DNA of 64,000 nt, from positions 124,001-188,000 of the forward strand of contig NZ_BNAF01000011.1 of the NCBI RefSeq assembly GCF_014653155.1. Direction: 5' to 3'. The first letter of the stretch is position 1. Each line of letters starts with the position of its first letter. Of the stretch, positions 27,224-36,716 are shown in pieces. Made by a program: the position numbers and the translations under genes. Source of the DNA: Sphingobacterium griseoflavum. Lineage in GTDB: Bacteria > Bacteroidota > Bacteroidia > Sphingobacteriales > Sphingobacteriaceae. The notes beneath the pieces are model-generated. The model saw only the letters and a program-made list of their open reading frames with translations. It had not been told where the DNA came from and did no database searches.

Positions 27224-27286
27224 TTCTATTGTATAAATAAGTGTACACAGCATATAGAGCCTTCCTCCATCGGGGAAGGCTTTTTT
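27213..27286 (+). promoter_or_regulatory. Transcription attenuator of the thr operon
   Basis: The terminator is GCCTTCC (27259-27265) pairing with GGAAGGC (27274-27280), then six Ts. GGAGGAAG (27213-27220), inside the last codons of the leader ORF, is perfectly complementary to CTTCCTCC (27261-27268). Pairing of these would destroy the terminator. A ribosome stalled at Thr/Ile codons upstream leaves 27213-27220 free to form the antiterminator. A ribosome reaching the stop codon covers it, so the terminator forms. This is a compact two-state attenuator. Confidence 0.8.
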
Positions 27287-27324
27287 ATTGAAACACACTA
27301 TTTTAAAATTATAAAAAAGCAAGC

Positions 27325-29772
27325 ATGAAAGTATTAAAGTTCGGTGGAACATCAGTAGGTACGGTGGAGAGCATCAGCGCAGTACTGGAGATTGTTAAAA
27401 AATCCTACGACAACGGCGAGAAGCCGTTGGTTGTGTTGTCCGCAATGTCCGGCGTAACAAATCTGCTCACCAAGATGGCTGAACATGCGGCAACGCGCCT
27501 CCCTTTCGAAGATGATCTAAAGTTTTTGGAAGACCGACATTTCGAGGTGGTGAAGAAGCTGATCGCCGTAAAATTTCAAAATCCGGTCTTCACCAAGTTG
27601 AAACTCATGCTCAACGATTTGGAAGAAATCCTTCAGGGGGTGAGTGCTTTGAAAGAACTAAGTGCACAAAGTAAAGACCTGATCGTATCTTTCGGCGAAC
27701 GCTTTTCCAATTATATGGTGTCAAAAGTGATGGAACAATATGTCGCACAAACGGAATTTATCGATGCAGCCTATTATGTGAAAACCGATTCGAATTTTGG
27801 ACATGCACAGGTAAATGAGGAGCTTACGCAACAATTGATTCAATCCTTGTCCCATAGCCATGCCGATAAACTACTGTTCGTAACGGGCTTTATAGGTTCC
27901 AACGATAAGGGTCGAGTGACTACCTTGGGTCGTGGCGGGTCCGATTATACAGCCGCCATCTTTGGGGCTGTGTTGCAAGCATCGACCATCGAGATCTGGA
28001 CCGATGTAAATGGCATGCTTACCGCAGACCCTCGTATCGTAAAGAAGGCTTTTTCTCAAAGCGTTCTTTCCTACACCGAAGCGATGGAGCTTTCCTACTT
28101 TGGCGCAAAGGTTATTTATCCGCCCACGATGATCCCGGCTTTTTTAAAGAAAATCCCGATTGTGATCCGAAACACTTTTGAACCTGATTTTCCCGGTACC
28201 ACCATCCAATTCGAAAGTGGCAAATCGACTTTTCCAATAAAAGGCATATCGTCGATATCCGATATTTCAGTGATCAATCTATCCGGAAGCGGTATGATTG
28301 GAAAATCGGGCTTTAGTGGGCGGTTATTTACCTTATTGGCGCGCGAGCAAATTAATGTGGTGCTGATCACACAATCGTCCTCCGAGCATAGCATCACGTT
28401 TGCGGTAAATCCGGATGATGCGCCGAAAGCGGTGGATTTAATAAAAGCGGAATTTGAACTGGAATTGGAGGCGAACAAACTGCAGGTGCCGGTAGTCGAA
28501 GAGAATCTCTCGGTGTTGGCCATCGTCGGTGAGAATATGAAACGTACACCGGGCATGTCTGGACGCTTGTTTTATGCGTTGGGCCGAAATGGGATCAATG
28601 TACGGGCCATTGCACAGGGATCCTCCGAACTGAATATTTCCGTGATCATCGGCAAGGAGAATTTGGGCAAGGCGTTAAATGCCGTGCATGATGCTTTTTT
28701 TGCTCAACTTAAAAAGACCCTATATGTATTCAATTTGGGTACGGGCAATATAGGTGCCACGCTGTTTAGGCAGATTGCCGAGCAGCATAACTTCCTCTTG
28801 GAAAACAATGATATGGAGATCAAAGTGGTAGGCATTTCCAACTCGAGAAAAATGGTTTTCGATGTAGAGGGAATCGATCTAGGCAGTTGGACAGATACCT
28901 TGGAAGCCAGCGGCGAGGTAGCTGATCTAGCCCTGTTTATAGATCGTATGCGAACCATGAACCTTCCAAACTGCGTGTTCATCGATAATACGGCGAGCAA
29001 ACTGCCGTCTACTTATTACGAGGAAATATTCAAAGCTAATATTTCGATTGTAACTTGCAATAAAATCGCGAATTCGGGAACCTATGCCCAGTATCAGCTG
29101 TTGCATGAAACAGCGCGTAAACACGGTGTGGATTTCTTCTACGAAACGAACGTGGGGGCTGGATTGCCGATTGTACGGGTACTAAAAGATCTAATGCTGA
29201 GTGGGGACCGCCTTGTGAAGATCGAGGCCATCCTTTCTGGAACGATTTCCTATATCTTTAACAACTTTGTAGGCGAGGCTTCTTTTTATGAAACGGTGAA
29301 ACAAGCGCAAGCGTTGGGCTATACGGAGCCCGACCCTCGCGATGACCTCGGAGGGGTAGATTTTATGCGGAAAATGCTTATTCTAGCCAGAGATGCTGGC
29401 TACGCCCTCGAGCCGGAAGACGTAGACTTGGGCGCTATCTTGCCGCAGGCTTGTCTAGCGGCTTCTTCGGTCGATGACTTCTATGCCGAACTTCTGAAAG
29501 CCGATAGCTATTTCAATAGCCTTAAAGAACAGGCCGCTAGCGAAGGGAAGGTGATCCGTTATGTCGGGAAGCTGGAGAATGGCCACGTATCGATCGCACT
29601 GGAGATGGTGGACGATAGCCATCCGTTCTATGCATTATCCGGAAGCGACAATATCATCTCCTTTACGACAGAGCGCTATAAAGAACGTCCATTGGTCGTC
29701 AAAGGCCCGGGGGCAGGTGCCGAGGTAACGGCTGCAGGTGTATTTGCGGATTTAGTAAATGTTGGAGCATAA
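27325..29772 (+). CDS. thrA: Bifunctional aspartate kinase / homoserine dehydrogenase
   Basis: An 815-residue fusion catalysing the first and third steps of the threonine/methionine branch from aspartate. The kinase domain starts KVLKFGGTSVGTVESI. Tandem ACT domains follow (about 310-460), which usually bind Thr for feedback inhibition. The dehydrogenase half starts near 470 (LYVFNLGTGNIGATLFRQI) with NVGAGLPIV and the conserved GTISYIFN. Length is as in E. coli ThrA. First structural gene of thrABC, 38 bp after the attenuator terminator. Confidence 0.96.
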   Translation: MKVLKFGGTSVGTVESISAVLEIVKKSYDNGEKPLVVLSAMSGVTNLLTKMAEHAATRLPFEDDLKFLEDRHFEVVKKLIAVKFQNPVFTKLKLMLNDLEEILQGVSALKELSAQSKDLIVSFGERFSNYMVSKVMEQYVAQTEFIDAAYYVKTDSNFGHAQVNEELTQQLIQSLSHSHADKLLFVTGFIGSNDKGRVTTLGRGGSDYTAAIFGAVLQASTIEIWTDVNGMLTADPRIVKKAFSQSVLSYTEAMELSYFGAKVIYPPTMIPAFLKKIPIVIRNTFEPDFPGTTIQFESGKSTFPIKGISSISDISVINLSGSGMIGKSGFSGRLFTLLAREQINVVLITQSSSEHSITFAVNPDDAPKAVDLIKAEFELELEANKLQVPVVEENLSVLAIVGENMKRTPGMSGRLFYALGRNGINVRAIAQGSSELNISVIIGKENLGKALNAVHDAFFAQLKKTLYVFNLGTGNIGATLFRQIAEQHNFLLENNDMEIKVVGISNSRKMVFDVEGIDLGSWTDTLEASGEVADLALFIDRMRTMNLPNCVFIDNTASKLPSTYYEEIFKANISIVTCNKIANSGTYAQYQLLHETARKHGVDFFYETNVGAGLPIVRVLKDLMLSGDRLVKIEAILSGTISYIFNNFVGEASFYETVKQAQALGYTEPDPRDDLGGVDFMRKMLILARDAGYALEPEDVDLGAILPQACLAASSVDDFYAELLKADSYFNSLKEQAASEGKVIRYVGKLENGHVSIALEMVDDSHPFYALSGSDNIISFTTERYKERPLVVKGPGAGAEVTAAGVFADLVNVGA

Positions 29773-29782
29773 AAAATAGGTT

Positions 29783-30763
29783 ATGGAACTGGAAAAAAAA
29801 CAATATCAAATAGATTTTAGCAAAATACGCGATCGCGTTCGGGTTTTTGCTCCCGCGACTGTCGCCAATATGATCTGTGGATTCGACATATTGGGCTTTG
29901 CTGTAGACGAACCTGGCGATGAAGTAGCGATGTACCGCGTGGCTGAACCTGGCGTCCGTATTCGTTCAATCGCGGGAGACGATGGCAGGTTGCCGCTAGA
30001 CGCAGACAAGAATACGGTGAGTGCATGCGTAAAAATGTTGTTAGCGCATTTGGGGTTGGAGAACGAGCTTGGCGTAGAGATCGAGTTAACGAAACATATG
30101 CCTATTGGTAGCGGATTGGGATCTAGTTCGGCCAGTACGGTAGCGGGTCTCTTTGCAATCAATAATCTATTGGGCGACCCGCTTTCAAAAGCGGAGCTGA
30201 TGCCTTTTTGCGTAGAGGGTGAACGGATTGCTTGCGGCCACGGGCACGCTGATAACGTGGCTCCCGCATTGATGGGCGGGATCACGCTGATCCGAGGCTA
30301 TAGTCCTTTGGACGTAATTGACCTGCCCGTGCCAAATGAACTGTATGCGGGTATCGTATTTCCGCAGGTAGATGTGCCGACGCGTGATGCACGGCAGCTG
30401 ATCAAGCAAAAGGTGCTGTTGAAAGATGCCGTAACGCAGTGGGGTAATATAGCTGGACTCATTGCAGGGCTGTACGAATCGGATTATAAGTTGATCAGCC
30501 GAAGCATGCAGGATGTGTTGATCGAACCGACGCGCGCCATTCTTATCCCAGAATTTTACGAGATGAAACGCATCGCACTATCCGCAGGGGCGTTAAGTTT
30601 CGGTATTTCGGGTTCCGGCCCGTCAGTGGTGGCCATCACCCGGGGAAGAGATGTTGCAGAACGTGCCACCGCAGAAATCCAACAACACCTAACCGGATGC
30701 GATATCGATAGCCTGAAATATGTTTCCGCCGTGAACATCGGCGGTCCCAAGGTTTTAGGATAG
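29783..30763 (+). CDS. thrB: Homoserine kinase
   Basis: A 326-residue GHMP-family kinase that phosphorylates homoserine with ATP. The GHMP ATP loop PIGSGLGSSSASTVAGL is present, as are the N-terminal FAPATVANMICGFDILGFA and C-terminal ISGSGPSVVAI. It starts 10 bp after thrA and is followed by thrC. About 13 extra residues precede the usual homoserine kinase start. Confidence 0.95.
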   Translation: MELEKKQYQIDFSKIRDRVRVFAPATVANMICGFDILGFAVDEPGDEVAMYRVAEPGVRIRSIAGDDGRLPLDADKNTVSACVKMLLAHLGLENELGVEIELTKHMPIGSGLGSSSASTVAGLFAINNLLGDPLSKAELMPFCVEGERIACGHGHADNVAPALMGGITLIRGYSPLDVIDLPVPNELYAGIVFPQVDVPTRDARQLIKQKVLLKDAVTQWGNIAGLIAGLYESDYKLISRSMQDVLIEPTRAILIPEFYEMKRIALSAGALSFGISGSGPSVVAITRGRDVAERATAEIQQHLTGCDIDSLKYVSAVNIGGPKVLG

Positions 30764-30796
30764 TCATTTTTTAAAGCAAAAAAATATTAGATAATA

Positions 30797-32104
30797 ATGA
30801 AATTATATAGTACCAACAATAAAGATTTACGTGTCTCTTTTCAAGAGGCGGTCTTCCACGCACTGCCGCAGGATAAAGGCTTGTACATGCCGGAGGTTAT
30901 CCCGACGCTAGATTCCGCGTTTATCCGCCATATCCAACAGTACTCCTTGCCAGAAATAGCTTTCCATGTAGCCCATGCATTGATTGGCGATGCAATTCCC
31001 TCGGCCGACCTCAAAGCGATTATTGCCGATGCCATCAATTTCGATGCCCCCGTTCGGTTTTTAGATGCCGAGCAAGCGGTACTGGAGCTATTTCACGGTC
31101 CATCCTTTGCTTTCAAGGATTTTGGTGCGCGCTTTATGAGCCGTGTGATGGGATACTTCTCTAAGCAGGGCGATCAACTGCTGGATGTGCTGGTGGCAAC
31201 ATCGGGGGACACCGGAGGAGCTGTGGCGCTCGGATTTTTGGGTGTAGAGGGTACGCGGGTAACCATTCTTTACCCCAAAGGAAAGGTGTCAAAAGTACAA
31301 GAAGATCAACTGACGACCAACGGAAAAAATATTCGTGCACTCGAAGTGGACGGTACCTTTGATGACTGCCAGGCTATGGTAAAGACAGCCTTTAGTGACG
31401 AAGACCTGAACAGGACTTTGCGTTTGACATCGGCCAATTCCATCAATATCGCGCGCCTGATACCGCAAACTTTCTACTATTTCTGGGCCTACGCCCAGCT
31501 GAAGTCGCAAGGGGCAGGCGATGTTGTTTTCTCTGTGCCGAGCGGAAACTTTGGAAATATTGGAGCTGGTCTTTTAGCCTATAAAATGGGGCTCCCCGTG
31601 CAGCACTTTGTCGCCGGGACAAATGTGAACGATACTGTTCCACGGTATTTGACGGATGGTCAGTATCTACCCCAACCCTCTATACAAACGCTGGCCAACG
31701 CCATGGATGTGGGCAACCCGAGCAATTGGGTGCGCATACAAGATCTTTTTGACCAGGATATCGATTCTATACGGCAAGTTGTTTCCTCCTACACGTTCAC
31801 GGACGAGCAGACCAAGCAGGCTATGGACGAGCTGTTTGCGCAATATGCCTATGTCGCCTGCCCGCATACCGCCATCGCTTATCTCGCAGCTAAGCAGTAC
31901 AGAAACGAACACCCAGGAAGTTATGCATCGGTGTTTTTATCGACAGCACATCCCTGTAAATTTCCAGACGCGATACCTGCAACCGCTTTTCAAGCCGTTA
32001 AACTTCCCGAAGGAGCCGAGGCTTTAGCAGGAAAAGAACGTAGGGTCACGGAAATTGGTGTAGACTACGAAGCCTTTAAAACGTACTTACTGGACAACAG
32101 GTAG
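30797..32104 (+). CDS. thrC: Threonine synthase
   Basis: A 435-residue PLP enzyme converting O-phosphohomoserine to threonine. The PLP-lysine motif FHGPSFAFKDFGARF, the glycine-rich loop VATSGDTGGAVALG and the phosphate-binding SGNFGNIGAG are all seen. Last gene of the thr operon, 33 bp after thrB. Confidence 0.96.
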   Translation: MKLYSTNNKDLRVSFQEAVFHALPQDKGLYMPEVIPTLDSAFIRHIQQYSLPEIAFHVAHALIGDAIPSADLKAIIADAINFDAPVRFLDAEQAVLELFHGPSFAFKDFGARFMSRVMGYFSKQGDQLLDVLVATSGDTGGAVALGFLGVEGTRVTILYPKGKVSKVQEDQLTTNGKNIRALEVDGTFDDCQAMVKTAFSDEDLNRTLRLTSANSINIARLIPQTFYYFWAYAQLKSQGAGDVVFSVPSGNFGNIGAGLLAYKMGLPVQHFVAGTNVNDTVPRYLTDGQYLPQPSIQTLANAMDVGNPSNWVRIQDLFDQDIDSIRQVVSSYTFTDEQTKQAMDELFAQYAYVACPHTAIAYLAAKQYRNEHPGSYASVFLSTAHPCKFPDAIPATAFQAVKLPEGAEALAGKERRVTEIGVDYEAFKTYLLDNR

Positions 32105-32184
32105 CATCTTGCGAATGTTCTTCTATAAAAAAATTTGGTCTTTTCCTACGCGAACTACAAAAGGTATGACTTATTTTTGCAGCA

Positions 32185-33369
32185 ATGGATAAAATAACCC
32201 TTCACCGAGGAAAAGATAAAGCGGCTTGGCAGCTGCATCCTTGGGTATTCTCTGGAGCAATCGCCAAAATGACAAGAAAGCCCGCCAATGGTGCCGTGGT
32301 AGAGGTCTATAATGCCGATGAAGAATTTATCGCTTTCGGCGTGTATAATGCGATGTCACGTGTCGCTGTCCGCTTGCTGGAGTGGCACCCAGAGCGTGTT
32401 ATCGATGATCGTTGGTGGCGCGACCGGATACAGCGTTCCGTTGATATGCGTAAGCATTTGTTAACCATGGATAATACGACGGTGCGGTTGGTCTTTGCCG
32501 AAGCGGATTTTTTACCGGGGTTAATTGTGGATAAGTATGGTGACTTTATCTCCATACAAGTGCATTCCTCGGGCGTAGAGACGGTAAAAGACGTCGTTAT
32601 TGACGAACTGGTTAAGCAATTGAAACCAAGAGGGATCTATGAGCGTAGTGACTTGAAATCACGGGAGCATGAAGGCTTGGCGGATGCCAATGGCCTCTTG
32701 TATGGCGAAATGCCTCCCGCGTTTGTGGAGGTCATCGAAAACGGTATTCGCTATCAAATTAATATCGTGGAAGGGCAAAAGTCAGGTTTCTATTGCGACC
32801 AACGGGATAACCGATGGCTCACGGCCCGATATACGAAAGGAAAGCGCGTGTTGGACGGCTTCTGCTATTCTGGAGGGTTTACGTTAAATGCTTTTCAGCA
32901 GGGAGCTGCGGAGGTTGTGTCAGTAGATAGTTCGGCCTTGGCGATCGAAACGTTGAAGCGCAACCTGTCAGCAAATGGTTTTGGCGAGGTCGTGCACCAT
33001 GCCGTGCAATCCGATGTCAATAAATACTTGCGGCAGTTAGGCGATGCGGGAGAGAAATTTGATGTAATCGTGCTGGACCCCCCTAAGTACGCGCCTTCCC
33101 GATCGGCATTGGATAAAGCGTCGCGCGCCTATAAAGATTTGAACCGTCGCGGCCTGATGCTGTTGGAAAGTGGCGGTTTGCTGGCTACATTTTCGTGCTC
33201 TGGCGCGATGGACATCGACACCTTTAAACAGGTTGTTGCTTGGGCGGCGCTCGATGCAGGAAAGGAGATTCAATTTATCCGACAGTTTACACAACCGGAA
33301 GATCACCCTATTCGGGCCTCGTTTCCCGAGGGCGAATATTTAAAAGGTTTGTTGGTAAGGGTTGTTTAA
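32185..33369 (+). CDS. rlmI: RlmI-like 23S rRNA (cytosine-C5) methyltransferase
   Basis: A 394-residue SAM-dependent RNA methyltransferase. The N-terminal 70 residues form a PUA-like domain (LHPWVFSGAIAKMTRKPANG). SAM-binding VLDGFCYSGGFTLNAFQQGA and catalytic VLDPPKYAPSR and FSCSGAM (Cys) follow. Most similar in layout to RlmI, which makes m5C1962. A TATTTTTG box ends only five bases before the ATG. It converges with the next gene with a 4-bp overlap of stops. Confidence 0.88.
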   Translation: MDKITLHRGKDKAAWQLHPWVFSGAIAKMTRKPANGAVVEVYNADEEFIAFGVYNAMSRVAVRLLEWHPERVIDDRWWRDRIQRSVDMRKHLLTMDNTTVRLVFAEADFLPGLIVDKYGDFISIQVHSSGVETVKDVVIDELVKQLKPRGIYERSDLKSREHEGLADANGLLYGEMPPAFVEVIENGIRYQINIVEGQKSGFYCDQRDNRWLTARYTKGKRVLDGFCYSGGFTLNAFQQGAAEVVSVDSSALAIETLKRNLSANGFGEVVHHAVQSDVNKYLRQLGDAGEKFDVIVLDPPKYAPSRSALDKASRAYKDLNRRGLMLLESGGLLATFSCSGAMDIDTFKQVVAWAALDAGKEIQFIRQFTQPEDHPIRASFPEGEYLKGLLVRVV

Positions 33370-35663
33370 CGACCCTTACCAATTTCTTGCGTTACGTAGG
33401 ACCGAAAATAGCCGCACTCCCGAATCACTTCTTGATAATATTTGGTGTCAGCGTAATCGTTTTTTAGCGTTTGAAAGCCCGCCCAGTCCTTAAACATCGT
33501 TTGTTTCGCATCTGCCCAATAATAATCGTCGGCTTGCAGGTACTGTTGCCGGTAGAAGTTATTCCGATCTACTTTAGCCAATAAGTAAGACACTTTTGCG
33601 CGTTGCTCGTTATCTTGAGCAGCATGAAACGCCTTTTCATAATACTTTTTTGCGTTGGACATGCCCAAAATATAGGGTTGGTTTTTCGTGGAAATGTAAT
33701 TGCCGTATTCGGCGATAATCGCATTATAATAGAAAACACGTGCATTGCCGAAGAAAGAAGTATTGTAATAAGCATTCCCTAGCAACAGGGCGTTGGCGTA
33801 CAGATCGGTGCCCTGATCGACATTTTGCTTTAGCTCCTGCACCTTCCGCAGAAAGTCAAGCTTTGTGTATTTGACCTTCTGCGGTGCTGCATGGTCACAA
33901 TCATTACAATCCTTAATCTTTCCATTGAATGGGTTGCCCCGCAATACGGCATTGTTGTAATGCATATCATTATAGCCACGATCGTTTCGCATCCGTGGTG
34001 ACGTAGCGCGCTCCATCAAATCGATCGCCTCGTCGATATGGTCTTGGTAATAGGCGTATATCGCTCGACTTTCATAGATATCGCTCAAGTTGTAAGGGTA
34101 CAGTGTTGCAAATAGGGTGTTCCATCCGCTTTTGTTTTCTTGCAGTAGAAATTGTACCATCCGATCGCCGAGTTCTTCGTTATCATAAAAACCCTTTTTG
34201 CTATCAAGCAACTCCGCCATAAGCGGATTGTCGTTTTTAGTATACACTGCCGAAAGGGCTGTTTTTATCCAGCTGGAAGCGTACTCATAGCGGAAGGACG
34301 GGATAAGTACAGAATCTTTGGGCACCTCGTGGTATAGCCATGTAAGCTCAGGAAGCAGCTCTTTTTCGTTTTTTGCACTGACATGGCCGAGCTGTGAAAT
34401 GTTGTTGAGCAAGTTGAATAGACGAATTTGAGCGGCAACCAATGGCTTGCCTCGCCCAAAGCGCTTCGCTTTGGAATAGGCGACTTGGGCAACGTCATGT
34501 TCGTTGCACAACATGTTGATGTATCCGTAAGCAAGGTAAGCAAGCCCGGGATTATGCAACTTTCTAGGCTGCTTCAATATCTCTCCCAGCCAGTTAAGTG
34601 TCTCTTTATCTATTTGGCTTGCATCCCAAGTAGCGTTGCTCTTTTGCACGTTGTAGTAGTCGGTTACCTTCGATTCCTCTGCATTCACCCAGCGGGTGAG
34701 TAAAAAATCGAGATGCGGACTGTTTGCCTGAATGGCGTAGATGCGCTTCATGGCCTCGGCTGCATCATGGTAATAGCCATTCATGGCTACCATGCTGGCC
34801 TGTACAGCTTTGCTGTCAACCCGTTGTAGTGCTTGATGGAGAGAGTCCGTGGAAAGCGGTCTAAAGTTATATAGTGCTTCGTGTCGTTTGCTGGGCGCAT
34901 CGTTGAAGATGGAGGCAAAGAGTGCATTGGATTTATCGTAGGCTGATTGCTGGTAGTAGGCGCCCGCTACATAGCCTAGTGCACGATAATACAGATCGTT
35001 TTTGGGCTGTTTGTTAGCGCTGGCTTCGAAAAATGGAATGACACTGCCACGATCGTTGGAGTAGAATTTTGCTTTCAATACCTGAAACCAAATCCGGTTG
35101 GCGAAGAAAGCATCCGGCTTTTCCAGGTTTTGGTAAAAAGTCTCGATGTCCGCCACAAGAGACGGTTGGGTTTGAACAACGATACGGTCTTCATAATCCC
35201 AAGAGGAAAAGGTTGTTGTAGAGGAAGCTTCCACTGCCTTGGCATAATGTAAAAACTGTACAAAGTTCTGTGCTTTTTTCGAGGCGAGAAGGCCTGGTTG
35301 CTGCGTCGCATCTCCTTGTAGCGCTCGGTAAAGCTGCTCGATCTCTGCCGCGGCCGAGTCGTTCAGCAGGTAAAATGCGATCTTGTTTTTGGGAAATGCA
35401 GAACCAAGGTAGTGTTGCCAGTCCAGCAGGATATCTTCTCGGTCCTTTTCGATATACTCCAGCTGTGCATAGTCGTAAAATTTTTCTTCAGGAGCGTAGA
35501 ACAGGGGCTTGTAGGATTTGTCGGCGAATGCCTCGGGCGTAAAGGAGGATACATAGGAATAACCCCACCATCCATCCGCGCAGCCGTATACGTATATGCC
35601 CGTGCCTAGGGCCATGAAGCTAGCGGAAGCGAGAAGCAATTTCTTGAAAAAAGTCTTTTCCAT
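33366..35663 (-). CDS. Large exported helical-repeat protein of unknown function
   Basis: A 765-residue protein with an N-terminal signal sequence (KKLLLASASFMALGTGIYVY) followed by Cys, possibly a lipoprotein (YGCADGWW). The rest is helical with TPR-like pairs (YYRALGYVAGAYYQQSAYDK, ANALLLGNAYYNTSFFGNAR) and a CxxC (DCNDCDH). I do not recognise a named family; similar large proteins of unknown function occur in Bacteroidota. Its start lies 44 bp inside the end of the upstream lipoprotein gene, so the two are translationally coupled and likely work together. Envelope location is inferred. Confidence 0.6.
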   Translation of the reverse strand: MEKTFFKKLLLASASFMALGTGIYVYGCADGWWGYSYVSSFTPEAFADKSYKPLFYAPEEKFYDYAQLEYIEKDREDILLDWQHYLGSAFPKNKIAFYLLNDSAAAEIEQLYRALQGDATQQPGLLASKKAQNFVQFLHYAKAVEASSTTTFSSWDYEDRIVVQTQPSLVADIETFYQNLEKPDAFFANRIWFQVLKAKFYSNDRGSVIPFFEASANKQPKNDLYYRALGYVAGAYYQQSAYDKSNALFASIFNDAPSKRHEALYNFRPLSTDSLHQALQRVDSKAVQASMVAMNGYYHDAAEAMKRIYAIQANSPHLDFLLTRWVNAEESKVTDYYNVQKSNATWDASQIDKETLNWLGEILKQPRKLHNPGLAYLAYGYINMLCNEHDVAQVAYSKAKRFGRGKPLVAAQIRLFNLLNNISQLGHVSAKNEKELLPELTWLYHEVPKDSVLIPSFRYEYASSWIKTALSAVYTKNDNPLMAELLDSKKGFYDNEELGDRMVQFLLQENKSGWNTLFATLYPYNLSDIYESRAIYAYYQDHIDEAIDLMERATSPRMRNDRGYNDMHYNNAVLRGNPFNGKIKDCNDCDHAAPQKVKYTKLDFLRKVQELKQNVDQGTDLYANALLLGNAYYNTSFFGNARVFYYNAIIAEYGNYISTKNQPYILGMSNAKKYYEKAFHAAQDNEQRAKVSYLLAKVDRNNFYRQQYLQADDYYWADAKQTMFKDWAGFQTLKNDYADTKYYQEVIRECGYFRSYVTQEIGKGR

Positions 35664-36615
35664 GGCGACGGATATTCGTTTGATCTAAATCGTAAAATAT
35701 GATTTCAGTAGGCTGTTGTGTAAGGTGCTTTTTAAGGTCGCTGGCCATTTCCAGCAACATCTTGGGATCTACACTTTCCAGCTTTATCTCATCTCCCAAA
35801 GCAAATAGTTGACCAAAATATGTTCCTGCACGGGTTATTTTGTATTTTCCGCCTTCCGTTTTTTCAGACGTAGGTAGGGCAGCTACTTCCTGTTCTTCCA
35901 AACGATTGATCAGGTTGACAACCTTCCCATGACGGAGGTGTACACCCCAGCCGAATATGGGCAAGGCAACCTTCAGGGGCAAAGGGTATTTGGCTAGACT
36001 TGAAATGTACCTTTTTGCCGTATTCCTATCGTAGATCGAATTGGATTGATTCGCTGAAATTGTTCCCATGTTATAGTACATAAGCACGCCATAATCGACG
36101 GGTGGGATGCCTGTTTTTTCGAAGTACTTCACTTGGTGCAACCGTATTGTACAGGAGAGGACACCCTTCCATTTCGTCTTCAGCTCCTTCACCAGCAAAA
36201 AAAAAGCGTCTTTGCTCTTTAAGCTCCAATCGCAGTCGAGCTGAAGTTCCGGTGTGGTTACGCCATAATGGTCGTTTATCTGTACGATGTATGCCAGGAT
36301 ACGATCTGCAAGGAGCGGGACATCGGTGGCTGGACTTAACAGCACTTCATTTTTGATGTAAACAACGGGTACGATTTCTTGCTTTGGTATTTTTTTGAAG
36401 ACAATAGCGCTGATTGGAAAAGGCTTTCCCTGCGTTAGACCCACATCAAAGTAACGGATATATATCCGCCTGCTTTGGTTATCTTGTAATGCCTGCTCTT
36501 CGGCTTCACTTGGTTTAAATGACGTTTTCCAATAATAGAAGGATACGTCCACGGGCTTGGAGGAAGGTGTGCAACAGCCACATAACAGGATCAGGATAGC
36601 CCAGCATATTCTCAT
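35620..36615 (-). CDS. Lipoprotein of unknown function
   Basis: A 331-residue protein with a short signal peptide and lipobox LLCGC (Cys13, another Cys at 14). The body has alternating beta-alpha segments (TPELQLDCDWSLKSKDAFFL, VALPIFGWGVHLRHGKVVNL) suggestive of a TIM-barrel of the glycoside-hydrolase-like kind, but I cannot name a family. It overlaps the following 765-residue protein by 44 bp. Function unknown. Confidence 0.6.
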   Translation of the reverse strand: MRICWAILILLCGCCTPSSKPVDVSFYYWKTSFKPSEAEEQALQDNQSRRIYIRYFDVGLTQGKPFPISAIVFKKIPKQEIVPVVYIKNEVLLSPATDVPLLADRILAYIVQINDHYGVTTPELQLDCDWSLKSKDAFFLLVKELKTKWKGVLSCTIRLHQVKYFEKTGIPPVDYGVLMYYNMGTISANQSNSIYDRNTAKRYISSLAKYPLPLKVALPIFGWGVHLRHGKVVNLINRLEEQEVAALPTSEKTEGGKYKITRAGTYFGQLFALGDEIKLESVDPKMLLEMASDLKKHLTQQPTEIIFYDLDQTNIRRHGKDFFQEIASRFR

Positions 36616-36662
36616 ATGCGTACAAAGCTAGCTATTTTTGCGGCCCATGCGATGGACAGTGC

Positions 36663-36709
36663 TTAAAAAAAACGCTGTATCTGTTGGCGCGGCCATAGGA
36701 TACAACGTT
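36663..36709 (-). terminator. Rho-independent terminator after the SGNH hydrolase
   Basis: Read leftward, AACGTTGTATC pairs with GATACAGCGTT (11 bp, one wobble) around an 18-base loop, followed by a T run at 36670-36665. It starts 8 bases after the hydrolase stop. Confidence 0.8.
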
Positions 36710-36716
36710 TTCTATA

